A stretch of 64,000 nucleotides of DNA from Rhodothermales bacterium. GTDB taxonomy: Bacteria; Bacteroidota; Rhodothermia; Rhodothermales; Bin80. Below, piece after piece: positions 18,301 through 25,565 of this stretch. Positions within the stretch are counted from its first letter, which is position 1; every line of letters starts with the position of its first letter. The notes under the pieces were generated by a model that was not told the origin of the DNA, searched no databases, and saw only the letters and a list, made by a program, of their open reading frames with translations. The stretch is taken from positions 22,796 to 86,795 of the forward strand of contig JAJECE010000001.1 of assembly GCA_022822185.1 (NCBI GenBank). The letters are read 5' to 3'. The position numbers were made by a program, and so were the translations under genes.

Positions 18301-20423
18301 AAGTCGTTCATTGGAACTTGGATCTTCTGGGGCGATCTGAGCCAGTTCCGGTCACGATTTCTGTGGATGGTATCGAATCTTCAAATGCTCACTGGATGAT
18401 TTGGCCCAACATTAAAGCGCCGAGCGGGAAGGAGCAGTGGCGGGCTTATTATCTGTATGAGCATTCTCCAAGACTGGAGGCTCAAACCATTTATCTGGAC
18501 CAGAAAGGCAGTCTGTCCGAGTTGAAGAAGCGACCACTGAGTCGCCCTGGATACAGCCAGGCTGTGGATTTCAAGGATGGCCGACATGTGGGAGGGCCGC
18601 CTGTAGCTTTATCGGCCTACGATCACAAAACAGATCGTGATGCGGGGATCTATGTAATTTGCCTGAAGGAATATTCCAGAGACGAGAATATCTGGAAACT
18701 CGCCATAGATTTTGGGACCTCCCATACCGTTGCCGCATACCAGATTAATGAGAGACATTCGGTCAATCTTGACAATGAACTGTCGGGTGAGGATGGCTTG
18801 TCGTTGCATATCAGTCAAAACTATGATGGTCACCTTGCAGAGATGGGACTGGATACATGGCGACCAACCTACAAAAAGGGGGAAGAGGACAAAATATCAA
18901 AGGCGCTACTGCCGTCAGATCTCTGGTCTTTCGGAGAACTTGATTCTGTAGAGACCGAGAGATTCAGGGATGAATGGGCTCCGATGACGCATTATGCAAT
19001 CCCCGTTATGCAACTGCAGCGTTCAGATCTCCAGAATCATATTATATCCGGGTTCAAATGGGAGATGGATAGAGGTCGATTTACGCAGAAGGAACAATGG
19101 CTCCGGGAGAGATATCTAAGGATGGCAATTGAGATTTTCCTGGCAGATATCGCTAAGCGTGAAGAGAGTTTGCCTGGGACAGTTGAGGTCACTTTCACGT
19201 ACCCACTGCGTGGAACCACCACGCAGGCTACAAGTCGTTATGGGGAAGTAGTCGGTAAGGTATTGGAGGTCTGTGCAGCAGATCTTGGATCGAAGTTCAG
19301 GCTCACGGAAGGCCGTGAAGGGGCCAAAGGTAATGGGCTATACAGCGAGTCAAGTGCCGCATTCGATTCAATAGGGCCAGGAATTCCGATTGCGGTGAAA
19401 CTTGTGGCTGATTTAGGTGGTGGAACGTTGGATATATTCATGGCGACGAAGGATATAGACAGTTATGGGTCTGAGGACAGGGGATTTGGCGAGGTGGCGG
19501 AAAGTGTAAAGATGGGGAGCGATCTTCTTCTTCAAGTTTTAGCAAGGCACTCAGAGAAATACTTGCCAAGGAATAGAGGCTGGAAGCCGGATAAGGCATT
19601 TGAACAACTACGTGCGTGGATGCGTTCGGTTGGATCAGAGAAATTGTTCGGAACTCAGAGCAGGAACTGGAGTGTTGATGCTTTAAAACTTAAGGGGTTT
19701 GAAAAGCCTCAGGATGCCAATGATGCAAGGGAATTAATCAATCGATACTTCCGGGTCATTAATGATTTTCTGGCTCGCAACCTCGTCGCCTATGTTGCGA
19801 AAAATGTCTTACCGTTATTGGAATCGGAGAGCGATCTTCAGAAGTTGAAACTCATCGTCCATCTCAAGGGGAATGGGTGGCGTCTTTGGTACCGTAGAAC
19901 GAGTTATAAGGAGATTCAGGAAGATATGGAAGAGTGGGTGAAGCAGCGTGCCATCAAACTTTGGAAAGAAGTAGGCTTTGAGGGTATTTCACTAGAAAAG
20001 GTGTGGTACCCGGCTGATTACAAGGACGATTCGCCGCCGAAGCTCGGACCAATTAAGCATGCGGTCGGCAAGAGTATGAGCCCGGAGAAAGCGGTTGCGG
20101 GAAGCCATCGCTTTCCTTTGTCGGATGTGCTGCTTCTTAGTAGAGGGACCGAAGATGAACGGAGAAATTGGTATGAGAAACTTCCATTTGAGGGAGTCAG
20201 CAGGTCGGTTAGTTTGTGTATTGGTGAATTCAATCCACCGCTCATTATACATTCTCCAAATAGTGGCGAAGGCGTAAAAAGGATTGAAGATGTGTTTATG
20301 AAAGAAATTAACGACAGCATTTCGGGTGACGAGGCAACACGGAGTGATGATACGGTAGATGCACCGATTGCAGCCCTTATCTGGGAGAATGTGCTCAAGT
20401 CAAGGGAATTCCAGGAAGGATAG
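15363..20423 (+). CDS. Giant fusion of a tubulin/FtsZ-like domain and an Hsp70/actin-like ATPase domain
   Basis: The protein has 1686 residues. The N-terminal part is tubulin-like: an N-terminal glycine loop ACGGTGAH (about 8-15), an acidic strand LFLVDQD, and VVCGSSVGGTGSS (about 181-193), which matches the phosphate loop GGTGSG of tubulins; an Asn/Ala-rich helix follows. This pattern fits the large bacterial tubulin-like family (Pfam Tubulin_2 as I recall). The C-terminal part is Hsp70/actin-like: phosphate-1 loop LAIDFGTSHTV (near 1115) and phosphate-2 loop VADLGGGTLDIF (near 1349). The middle 600 residues are unassigned. No transmembrane helix is evident, so it should be cytoplasmic. It lies in an operon with a MotAB/ZorAB-like pair and may be their cytoplasmic partner; that role is inference. 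Confidence 0.78.
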   Translation: MNNRFIACGGTGAHVMLAMVRLHMLGYPFGFFVKTGKNFPDLFLVDQDSGDGKEQEESTPWQEVKNLIKNHPGKYDLSEFFGRSDRPICRDVSPLPVGKDKDWYKPPNHRLKYKFKGSPILPLITSEAQREITYSLGMMASPSVGSLLFALKELDIEGKGKPNYDEAYNDMLNDCGDRRMVVCGSSVGGTGSSVTPTLARLCKEKKAEVMAIMVHRWFQFSRPDESREKFDKSVERNKVMKENAAGGLASYGEDLARKVPTVLVGVPDHRRILRQYTSDNQQPSLDSYAHAVGALAGIKYFLTTKDREIKEGLYGVSASDADYLTGDMIIKEDNGATLREMIGHAQILTYLLGEFSDVLRKTGENAKDGGYASFSNFFIFAGQTPVPAIVDWANSELRNDRSSLKEVADELDSIRHSYRELLAWISSLGKESRGDIQYESRSVEEKGGKFFLSEKECIKRLKKNSLPSVSELQNARLSDLDKVECMALALFHWLAHWIKDEWENLQLTKKSGKAREGQGYWPDIDSKDDTGLLPTWGAPGELGKVSDDKISSTIEYYFDRDHVSPNSWPHHIAVVEEYKFQIVNQSPVALRKLEMLLVGRALGVLELQKVETRNGRSFLSLERLLRDTDIAEYLLIHQKSGKVYGFNSPETFLCPAPDVSNEDWESLWKDLTGIHWDVDWRSKNWRDEVGKAGKYLGGTLKRAADRVKDKVGSDNQDKSAWRDSTDWGFEGEKARKCVRGWLKCVESHVKDKVVKETSRIWVDVLDTHLDAEAGPFGVAEWLPLPDGNVKIPMPVMGDSLYLFEDLDPGRKGAEKSIDELISGVPDFEKCTVEKSGKSETFEIIKNFRLPRNIDYPIGAIWREHLDQLQETGKIFAWRRDQENRGIWIRETLGEEPIYIRNLQVIDRETIQIDTCVPLTQKSVNGTGENKTLYPDIPLRPDYIDLLKIPKGEKNEGEKCIDHDHAWRRLKQSGDVDRGRKVVHWNLDLLGRSEPVPVTISVDGIESSNAHWMIWPNIKAPSGKEQWRAYYLYEHSPRLEAQTIYLDQKGSLSELKKRPLSRPGYSQAVDFKDGRHVGGPPVALSAYDHKTDRDAGIYVICLKEYSRDENIWKLAIDFGTSHTVAAYQINERHSVNLDNELSGEDGLSLHISQNYDGHLAEMGLDTWRPTYKKGEEDKISKALLPSDLWSFGELDSVETERFRDEWAPMTHYAIPVMQLQRSDLQNHIISGFKWEMDRGRFTQKEQWLRERYLRMAIEIFLADIAKREESLPGTVEVTFTYPLRGTTTQATSRYGEVVGKVLEVCAADLGSKFRLTEGREGAKGNGLYSESSAAFDSIGPGIPIAVKLVADLGGGTLDIFMATKDIDSYGSEDRGFGEVAESVKMGSDLLLQVLARHSEKYLPRNRGWKPDKAFEQLRAWMRSVGSEKLFGTQSRNWSVDALKLKGFEKPQDANDARELINRYFRVINDFLARNLVAYVAKNVLPLLESESDLQKLKLIVHLKGNGWRLWYRRTSYKEIQEDMEEWVKQRAIKLWKEVGFEGISLEKVWYPADYKDDSPPKLGPIKHAVGKSMSPEKAVAGSHRFPLSDVLLLSRGTEDERRNWYEKLPFEGVSRSVSLCIGEFNPPLIIHSPNSGEGVKRIEDVFMKEINDSISGDEATRSDDTVDAPIAALIWENVLKSREFQEG

Positions 20424-20469
20424 ATTCCAGAGGGCCGTCACCTGCTGAAGTGAAAGATGGGAGTCGTAC

Positions 20470-21024
20470 ATGTTTGTGATCACAATGAATGACCCAAGTC
20501 TAAATTTTGAAGGCTTCATGCTTCTTGTGTCCCATCTGTCGCTGATCAGCATTTCTCTATACGAAGCAGTCCTGCTGCGGATTTCTTCTCTCCTGGTCAA
20601 ATGGGGGGCGATTCCAGTTGTCCAGTCAGTGATTGAAAAGCTGGTTTACCTTGATGCAAAAATACACCGCCGCCCTGCTTCGATGGATCAACGTGTCCTT
20701 CAAAATATGTTGTATGTTGCAGAGAGTTTGCCCCGATTTCAGACAATGAGAGAACTTCCGGCAGAAGTGCAGGGGGATTCCAAGGCAGTTCATCCTTCTT
20801 CACAAAAATCCCCTTGGCGGAGTAATCCAATTTCATCTAGGTTACTTTCTCTACCGGTCAGAGGGGCGATGAAATTGGCGAATGGAGTACTGCGGTCACT
20901 TGACCGCCGCCGGAATCATCAAGTCTCAATCCTCAGGGACGCATTAAATCGTCTGGAAAGCATTCTGGAATTCGTTGCGGATTTGAAATCCACCGGTAAA
21001 CCACGAACACAGACACAAATATGA
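20470..21024 (+). CDS. Hypothetical protein in the tubulin/Hsp70 operon
   Basis: A 184-residue protein with a hydrophobic N-terminal stretch (about residues 16-55, possibly one or two membrane-associated helices), a Pro/Ser-rich middle and a basic C-terminal amphipathic helix. I do not recognise a family. Its stop overlaps the next gene start (ATGA), and it follows the giant fusion gene by 46 bp, so it belongs to the operon. It could be an adaptor between the cytoplasmic fusion protein and the membrane components. Confidence 0.6.
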   Translation: MFVITMNDPSLNFEGFMLLVSHLSLISISLYEAVLLRISSLLVKWGAIPVVQSVIEKLVYLDAKIHRRPASMDQRVLQNMLYVAESLPRFQTMRELPAEVQGDSKAVHPSSQKSPWRSNPISSRLLSLPVRGAMKLANGVLRSLDRRRNHQVSILRDALNRLESILEFVADLKSTGKPRTQTQI

Positions 21025-22388
21025 TACGGAAAGTCTCCAATAGCGACACGCAGTGGTGGATGACAATCGTGGGTGCAGGACTTCTGGTGACCGGGATGTT
21101 TTTGCAAATTGGCTGTGTCTCATCTTCGGATGGAGAAGAAGGTGAGTTTCTCAGCGTCACTGCGGAAGTTGAACCGGTATGGGAGGATTCGGAGGCATTA
21201 TGGGAATCGGTAGACCGTGACTCGGTCACGCATGTTTTTCAACTTCTTTGGGATCAGTCTATTCCAATGGGGGGATATGTTCATCGGACGAATCCAGACA
21301 GCCAGGACGCGCTTCAGAGGATCCACAATTTATTGAAGAGTGCGCGATTGACCACAGATTATGGGGGCGGGGAGTCTTCGCTCAAGTGCCTTGGAATCAC
21401 GGATTCCATTACAACGGTAGATTGTGAAAGCACTTTGAACAGAGGATTTTTTACCGGTGGAGAATCCCGTCTGGATCAGGGCATTCGAGATGTGATTGAA
21501 GGACTCAAGAGCGGCACGCTCAAAGGAGCAGCATTGGTTACTGATTTGATTACGACTACCAACTATGGAATCGGGGCTACAGCCCTGCTGCCGTACTTCA
21601 AAGATCCAGCAATAAGGGCATACTACAATGCAGGCGAAATTGATGTTGCCATCGTAGGGATTCGCATTGATTACTGGGGGGTACACAGTGGAACGTGTCG
21701 TTCGGTACCCGGACCTTTAGGTTGCTGGTTTCATGAAGGCCAACAGCGCTATCAGTCCATGGAAGCAGTTGCGAAGAGGCCAATCTATGTTCTCATTATG
21801 GGACGGAGGCCAGAGGGGGATAGCCGTGAAAACAACCCTGTACACAATCTGGCAACGGAGTTTACGGAGTCTATTGAGGATATTGGATTGGGTGTGAAGC
21901 ATACGACCATAACTCTAGGCTCCTTAACCGGGCAGGCCAATTTCGAATGGCTGGCTTATGAAGGAACAGGTTTTCAGCCCGTTGGGCTTGATAAGGAGCG
22001 CGGTTACTATTGCAAAGACAGTGGAACACATAGTTTGGCCGGCAGATTTGCAGACAGTCTGGTGACGATTACATCGGTGGAAACGGATGATGTTAAGGGG
22101 ATCATTCGCGTGAGTAAGGACGATGATGAGATCGCGCAGATCAACATGGACCTCAACTGTAAGGTGCTCCGAGAAACGATCCGTGAGGATCGTACCGGAG
22201 TGTGCAGTGATACATCTATTGATGTGGGAGTAGAGTATGGAGAGTCCACGGATTGGGCCGACTGGTCTTCAGTTGAGCATCGTAGCGATCTCACCCTTGG
22301 GCTTGAGCAATTCATGGAAGGCATACAGCCCAGTTACTATCAATCAAAGATACCTTCTCCGAAAATCCGGGAGTGCGAGAGTAAATAA
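21021..22388 (+). CDS. Lipoprotein with possible VWA-like domain
   Basis: The 455-residue product starts with a signal sequence ending in the lipobox LQIGC (Cys near 32), followed by SSS and acidic residues, so it should be an outer- or inner-membrane lipoprotein facing the periplasm. Early in the mature part, LLWDQSIPMGGYV has the layout of a VWA metal site (DxSxS followed by M-x-G), with the last Ser replaced by Pro, and a later ALVTDLI strand fits the same fold. This VWA-like assignment is tentative. Several Cys pairs in the middle could form disulfides. The gene overlaps the one before it by 4 nt and is 2 nt from the MotA-like gene, so co-expression is certain enough. Confidence 0.7.
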   Translation: MIRKVSNSDTQWWMTIVGAGLLVTGMFLQIGCVSSSDGEEGEFLSVTAEVEPVWEDSEALWESVDRDSVTHVFQLLWDQSIPMGGYVHRTNPDSQDALQRIHNLLKSARLTTDYGGGESSLKCLGITDSITTVDCESTLNRGFFTGGESRLDQGIRDVIEGLKSGTLKGAALVTDLITTTNYGIGATALLPYFKDPAIRAYYNAGEIDVAIVGIRIDYWGVHSGTCRSVPGPLGCWFHEGQQRYQSMEAVAKRPIYVLIMGRRPEGDSRENNPVHNLATEFTESIEDIGLGVKHTTITLGSLTGQANFEWLAYEGTGFQPVGLDKERGYYCKDSGTHSLAGRFADSLVTITSVETDDVKGIIRVSKDDDEIAQINMDLNCKVLRETIREDRTGVCSDTSIDVGVEYGESTDWADWSSVEHRSDLTLGLEQFMEGIQPSYYQSKIPSPKIRECESK

Positions 22389-22390
22389 AT

Positions 22391-24139
22391 ATGGGATTTA
22401 TCGCTGCACTGATTCTTATCATAGAAATTGGGGCGTTCGTTTTTCTGATATGGTGGCAGAAAAAAGTTTTTGGAGATTCCGACCGTGCTTTAAGAGAAAT
22501 TGACCATATCCTGAGTCTGAAAAAGTTTGACATCAAGGATGTCACCGCATCGGATATAGTCATTGATCAGTTTGATCGGATGGTGGAACTTCCCCTAGAG
22601 AAAATCCGGTCATTTTCCAATGCTGCCCTTGTAGCCGGTATCGGGGGGACAATGGGTATTTTTCTTCTGGAGGCAATTTCCACAGGGCTATGGGTAGGTT
22701 ATTCAAGAGATATAAGTTCCGTGTGGTTTGGGGCGATTATTTTGGGCCTCCTCCTTGCCTTGCTTTCCAGTTTAATTGGTGTCTTTAATCATCTCCACAT
22801 TACATCTAGTATATTGTCCACCGCACATGACCAGATAAGCAAGAAGGAAGCCGAACTACTGGATGCGCAGGCACAAGAGAAAGTCCCAGAATCCGAATTA
22901 AGTAAACAACTAGAAGAGTTGACAGAGGCATGGAATGAGGCGGATGCTTTGGATCTTTTTGAGATGATTCCAGAGTTTCTTCAAGGGCAGACCGCCGTGA
23001 TGAATGATATGCAGAGGCGTTTTGGAGAACAACAGGCTATTGTTTGGGATGCATTGGAAAATCAGAAAGATGTTACCCAAAAAATCGACGAAGTGCTTAT
23101 AGAATTAAAGAATTATTCAAGGGAGCAGCAAGGATCCGTCGCAAAAATCCAGGCAGATCAGCAAAACTTGCTGGAGAGAGTTGATGATTCTCTAAGAAGA
23201 CTGATTAATGAAAGAAAATCCCTAACAACAGAAATTGAGCGGCTGCCCGGTAAAATCCAAAAATCAATTAACGCGGAGAAGATAGGCGAGATTTTTGGAA
23301 GGCAGGCAATAAACTATGTGAAGGGGTTGGAAGACGCTTTTCAGGAAACAGTGTTCCGGTTCGGGGAGTCGCTTAAAAGTAATCAAAAGCACCTGATCAA
23401 CAGGATTGTCAACGAGAATCAGGCAGTAATCAAACCCCTGTCCGAATTTACAGGAGAGGTTAAAAACAGTCTGGATCATCTGTTTAACAAGCTCGTCAGC
23501 GAGAATCAGAGAATCATGGAGGGCTTTTCCGAATTCACAGATTCACTTGAAAATAGTCAGGCTATCCAGATCAATAAGCTCATCAGCGAGAACCAGACGG
23601 TAATCAATTCCTTATCCGAATTCATCAGATCGCTTGAAAGTAGTCAGGATCGTCGGTTCGGGAGTCTCGTCAGCGAGAATCAGAGAATCATTGATTCTTT
23701 ATCCGAATTCACAGACTCACTTGAAAATAGTCAGGCTATCCAGATCAACAAGTTCATCAGCGAGAACCAGAAAATCGTTGATTCTTTCGGCGAACTTCGC
23801 GATAAAATGGAGGAGCATATTGTTAATCCTCTGGGAGGAATAGCTGTACGATTGGAGGAGACGGCGGCGACGATGCCTGGGGCTGCACAGCAGTTTGGGG
23901 ATAAATTACGAGAAGCCGTGCAAGTTCTATCGGGGATTCCAAAGGAATTAGAGGAAGTGGGGACGAATATCAACGAGGTGGTAGGTTCGACTACCGCGGA
24001 AGCGTTAGCCCCACTCTCTGACAAGATGAACAGATATATTGAAACTGTTCAGCATACACACGAGAGCCTGGAAAAAATTATCCAAGGCCTTGTTCATCTT
24101 ATTCGGGACATGGTTAAGGAGATGGAAAGGGAAAAGTGA
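22391..24139 (+). CDS. MotA/TolQ/ExbB-like (ZorA-like) membrane protein with long coiled-coil tail
   Basis: 582 residues. Three membrane helices are visible: 2-22, 76-98 (containing GIGGTMGIFLL, like the GLLGTVxGI segment of TolQ/ExbB) and 112-134 (GLLLALLSSLIGVF). The rest is a cytoplasmic coiled coil. From about residue 341 it contains at least four 29-residue tandem repeats, each starting SENQ and including LSEF; the DNA repeats every 87 bp from 23411. In Zorya, ZorA has a similar long tail below a motor that ZorB completes. The next gene, overlapping by one base, encodes the MotB-like partner. The pair is expected to form an ion-driven rotary or torque-generating complex in the inner membrane; coupling to the tubulin/Hsp70 protein is inferred from the operon. 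Confidence 0.8.
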   Translation: MGFIAALILIIEIGAFVFLIWWQKKVFGDSDRALREIDHILSLKKFDIKDVTASDIVIDQFDRMVELPLEKIRSFSNAALVAGIGGTMGIFLLEAISTGLWVGYSRDISSVWFGAIILGLLLALLSSLIGVFNHLHITSSILSTAHDQISKKEAELLDAQAQEKVPESELSKQLEELTEAWNEADALDLFEMIPEFLQGQTAVMNDMQRRFGEQQAIVWDALENQKDVTQKIDEVLIELKNYSREQQGSVAKIQADQQNLLERVDDSLRRLINERKSLTTEIERLPGKIQKSINAEKIGEIFGRQAINYVKGLEDAFQETVFRFGESLKSNQKHLINRIVNENQAVIKPLSEFTGEVKNSLDHLFNKLVSENQRIMEGFSEFTDSLENSQAIQINKLISENQTVINSLSEFIRSLESSQDRRFGSLVSENQRIIDSLSEFTDSLENSQAIQINKFISENQKIVDSFGELRDKMEEHIVNPLGGIAVRLEETAATMPGAAQQFGDKLREAVQVLSGIPKELEEVGTNINEVVGSTTAEALAPLSDKMNRYIETVQHTHESLEKIIQGLVHLIRDMVKEMEREK

Positions 24140-24795
24140 TGAGGCGGAAGCGGACTAGGGTTACGGTATGGCCCGCAATCACCGATTTGATGACGGCAAT
24201 CCTGATCATTGCATTTCTTTCGGGTACGGTTACGGTGGCCTACATCAATAATAATTCGGCCGATGATGGATTAGATAATCCAGAAATCGATGAGATGCTC
24301 CGTGACTCAATAAGCGAATTGCAAACCCAGGTAGACAGCCTCCTGGATGTGTTTGACGAATATCTAAATGAATATCCAAGTGCTCAGTTGGTGATTGTTC
24401 TTAAGGACTCCATCGAGAATTTGCTGGACGATGAGGGGAAAATCGGGAGTCGCAGTTGCCTGGGCAGAGACGAAGATAAGCAGCCCAATTCCCCCATGAC
24501 GATCCGAGTGAATCCAGCGGACTACCAAATTAGATTGAATACCCAACTCATAGAGTCTGGGTGGCATGGGTTACAGCAGTATGTTCGCCCGTATGATCAA
24601 AGAGAACTCAGTGAATCCGAAATGATTGACTTTGCCAGAGAGATGTATAGACTAGGAGACGGGCGCATAGAAGGGAAGTGCAGATTCTTTGTGCGTCTAG
24701 AAAAAAGTGAGGAAGTGTCGCAGGAAGCGCTTGTGCTAAGGTGGAATAATTTGAAAGACTATTTTGCCGGGCTTACCAATCCGAGCGTACTGTAA
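24139..24795 (+). CDS. MotB/ZorB-like membrane protein
   Basis: A 218-residue protein with a short basic N-terminus and one membrane helix (about 10-34). Just inside the helix lies PAITDLMTA with Asp16, equivalent to the proton-accepting Asp in MotB and ZorB (the D-x-MTA context is shared). The periplasmic part begins with a short coiled coil and has no clear OmpA peptidoglycan-binding signature, although its length would allow a divergent one. It is the natural partner of the upstream MotA-like protein; the two genes share one base (TGATG). A GTG at 24136 is an alternative start one codon earlier. It is the last gene of the operon by strand and spacing. Confidence 0.8.
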   Translation: MRRKRTRVTVWPAITDLMTAILIIAFLSGTVTVAYINNNSADDGLDNPEIDEMLRDSISELQTQVDSLLDVFDEYLNEYPSAQLVIVLKDSIENLLDDEGKIGSRSCLGRDEDKQPNSPMTIRVNPADYQIRLNTQLIESGWHGLQQYVRPYDQRELSESEMIDFAREMYRLGDGRIEGKCRFFVRLEKSEEVSQEALVLRWNNLKDYFAGLTNPSVL

Positions 24796-25127
24796 TATTA
24801 ATAATCGGCCTCTAGCTGTTCCTTGCGGTGTTCATCAGAGTCTCCAGATGTAGAGTGAATTATTATAATCCGGTTTTTCGTTTGGACGGGCGGTTAGATT
24901 CAGAGAAATTGGCTGACTCAGTGACTACCGACCATGTACGTGGAATATGAACGACTTTTAAGTCCTCCTTATAGGTACAGGCAGGGTTACTGACTGAAAA
25001 CTGCGATCAGTGACCGTCCGTTGTGGACGAAATTACGTCTTAGTCGTCATCGTCTTCCGCCCTAGTTGTTGCCGGACAGTTGTTCCTTGTGAACATTGAC
25101 ACAATGATATTGTTGTACTTGTTGACA
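24796..25127. other. Intergenic region between the motor operon and the DUF6932 gene
   Basis: No gene is supported. The right end contains inverted repeats that could be an operator for the XRE regulator encoded downstream; the remainder shows no recognisable terminator or RNA. Confidence 0.4.
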
Positions 25128-25132
25128 ATGTT
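25092..25132 (+). promoter_or_regulatory. Possible operator/promoter of the DUF6932-XRE/ImmA pair
   Basis: AACATTG (25092-25098) and CAATGTT (25126-25132) form a 7-bp inverted repeat, and inside it ACAAT-GAT-ATTGT (25101-25113) is a smaller palindrome. TTGACA words occur in both halves. The position immediately upstream of and across the start of a gene pair that encodes an XRE protein suggests autoregulation. Confidence 0.35.
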
Positions 25133-25565
25133 ACCAAACTTTAATTCGGAGACGGGTTATTTGCCATCAGGAACGTATCGGATGAACTGGACAAACTTCT
25201 CCGACCACTTCGGTTTTAATGGGCATAGGTCTCGTTTGCTATGTGGGTTGCTTGCTGCTTTGAAGAACTTGGCTGATGCGGGATGTCGTTCCGTATTACT
25301 CAATGGCAGTTTTGTGTCCAACAAAGAATTGCCGGAAGACTACGACGGAGTCTGGTATACGATGGGTGTCAATGAAGATCTCCTTGATCCGGTATTGCTT
25401 GATTTTCGTCACCCTCGGTTTGCCATGAAATCAAAATACCAGGGTGAACTATTCCCGGCGGGAATCATGGCAGCCCCTGGAGTTACGTATGAGATTTTTT
25501 TCAAAACGGACCGTAACAATATCCCGAAAGGAATCGTTCACATTGACCTTGCCACATTCCCATGA
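25128..25565 (+). CDS. DUF6932-like protein with nucleotidyltransferase-type motif
   Basis: A 145-residue protein. LLNGSFVSNKELPEDYDGVW (from about 61) matches the nucleotidyltransferase pattern G-S followed after some ten residues by D-x-D. The start MLPNFNSETGYLPSG is typical of DUF6932 proteins as I recall them, which is why ATG 25128 was preferred over upstream TTG/ATG codons. It ends with an ATGA overlap into the XRE/ImmA gene, so the two are translated together. By analogy with other minimal-nucleotidyltransferase pairs it could be half of a toxin-antitoxin module, but this is inference; which of the two would be toxic is unclear. Confidence 0.7.
   Translation: MLPNFNSETGYLPSGTYRMNWTNFSDHFGFNGHRSRLLCGLLAALKNLADAGCRSVLLNGSFVSNKELPEDYDGVWYTMGVNEDLLDPVLLDFRHPRFAMKSKYQGELFPAGIMAAPGVTYEIFFKTDRNNIPKGIVHIDLATFP

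Noticed and set aside
22391..24795. Standard flagellar MotAB or TolQR/ExbBD
   Set aside because: The long coiled-coil tail, lack of OmpA or TolB/TonB partners and absence of flagellar genes fit a ZorAB-like pair better.
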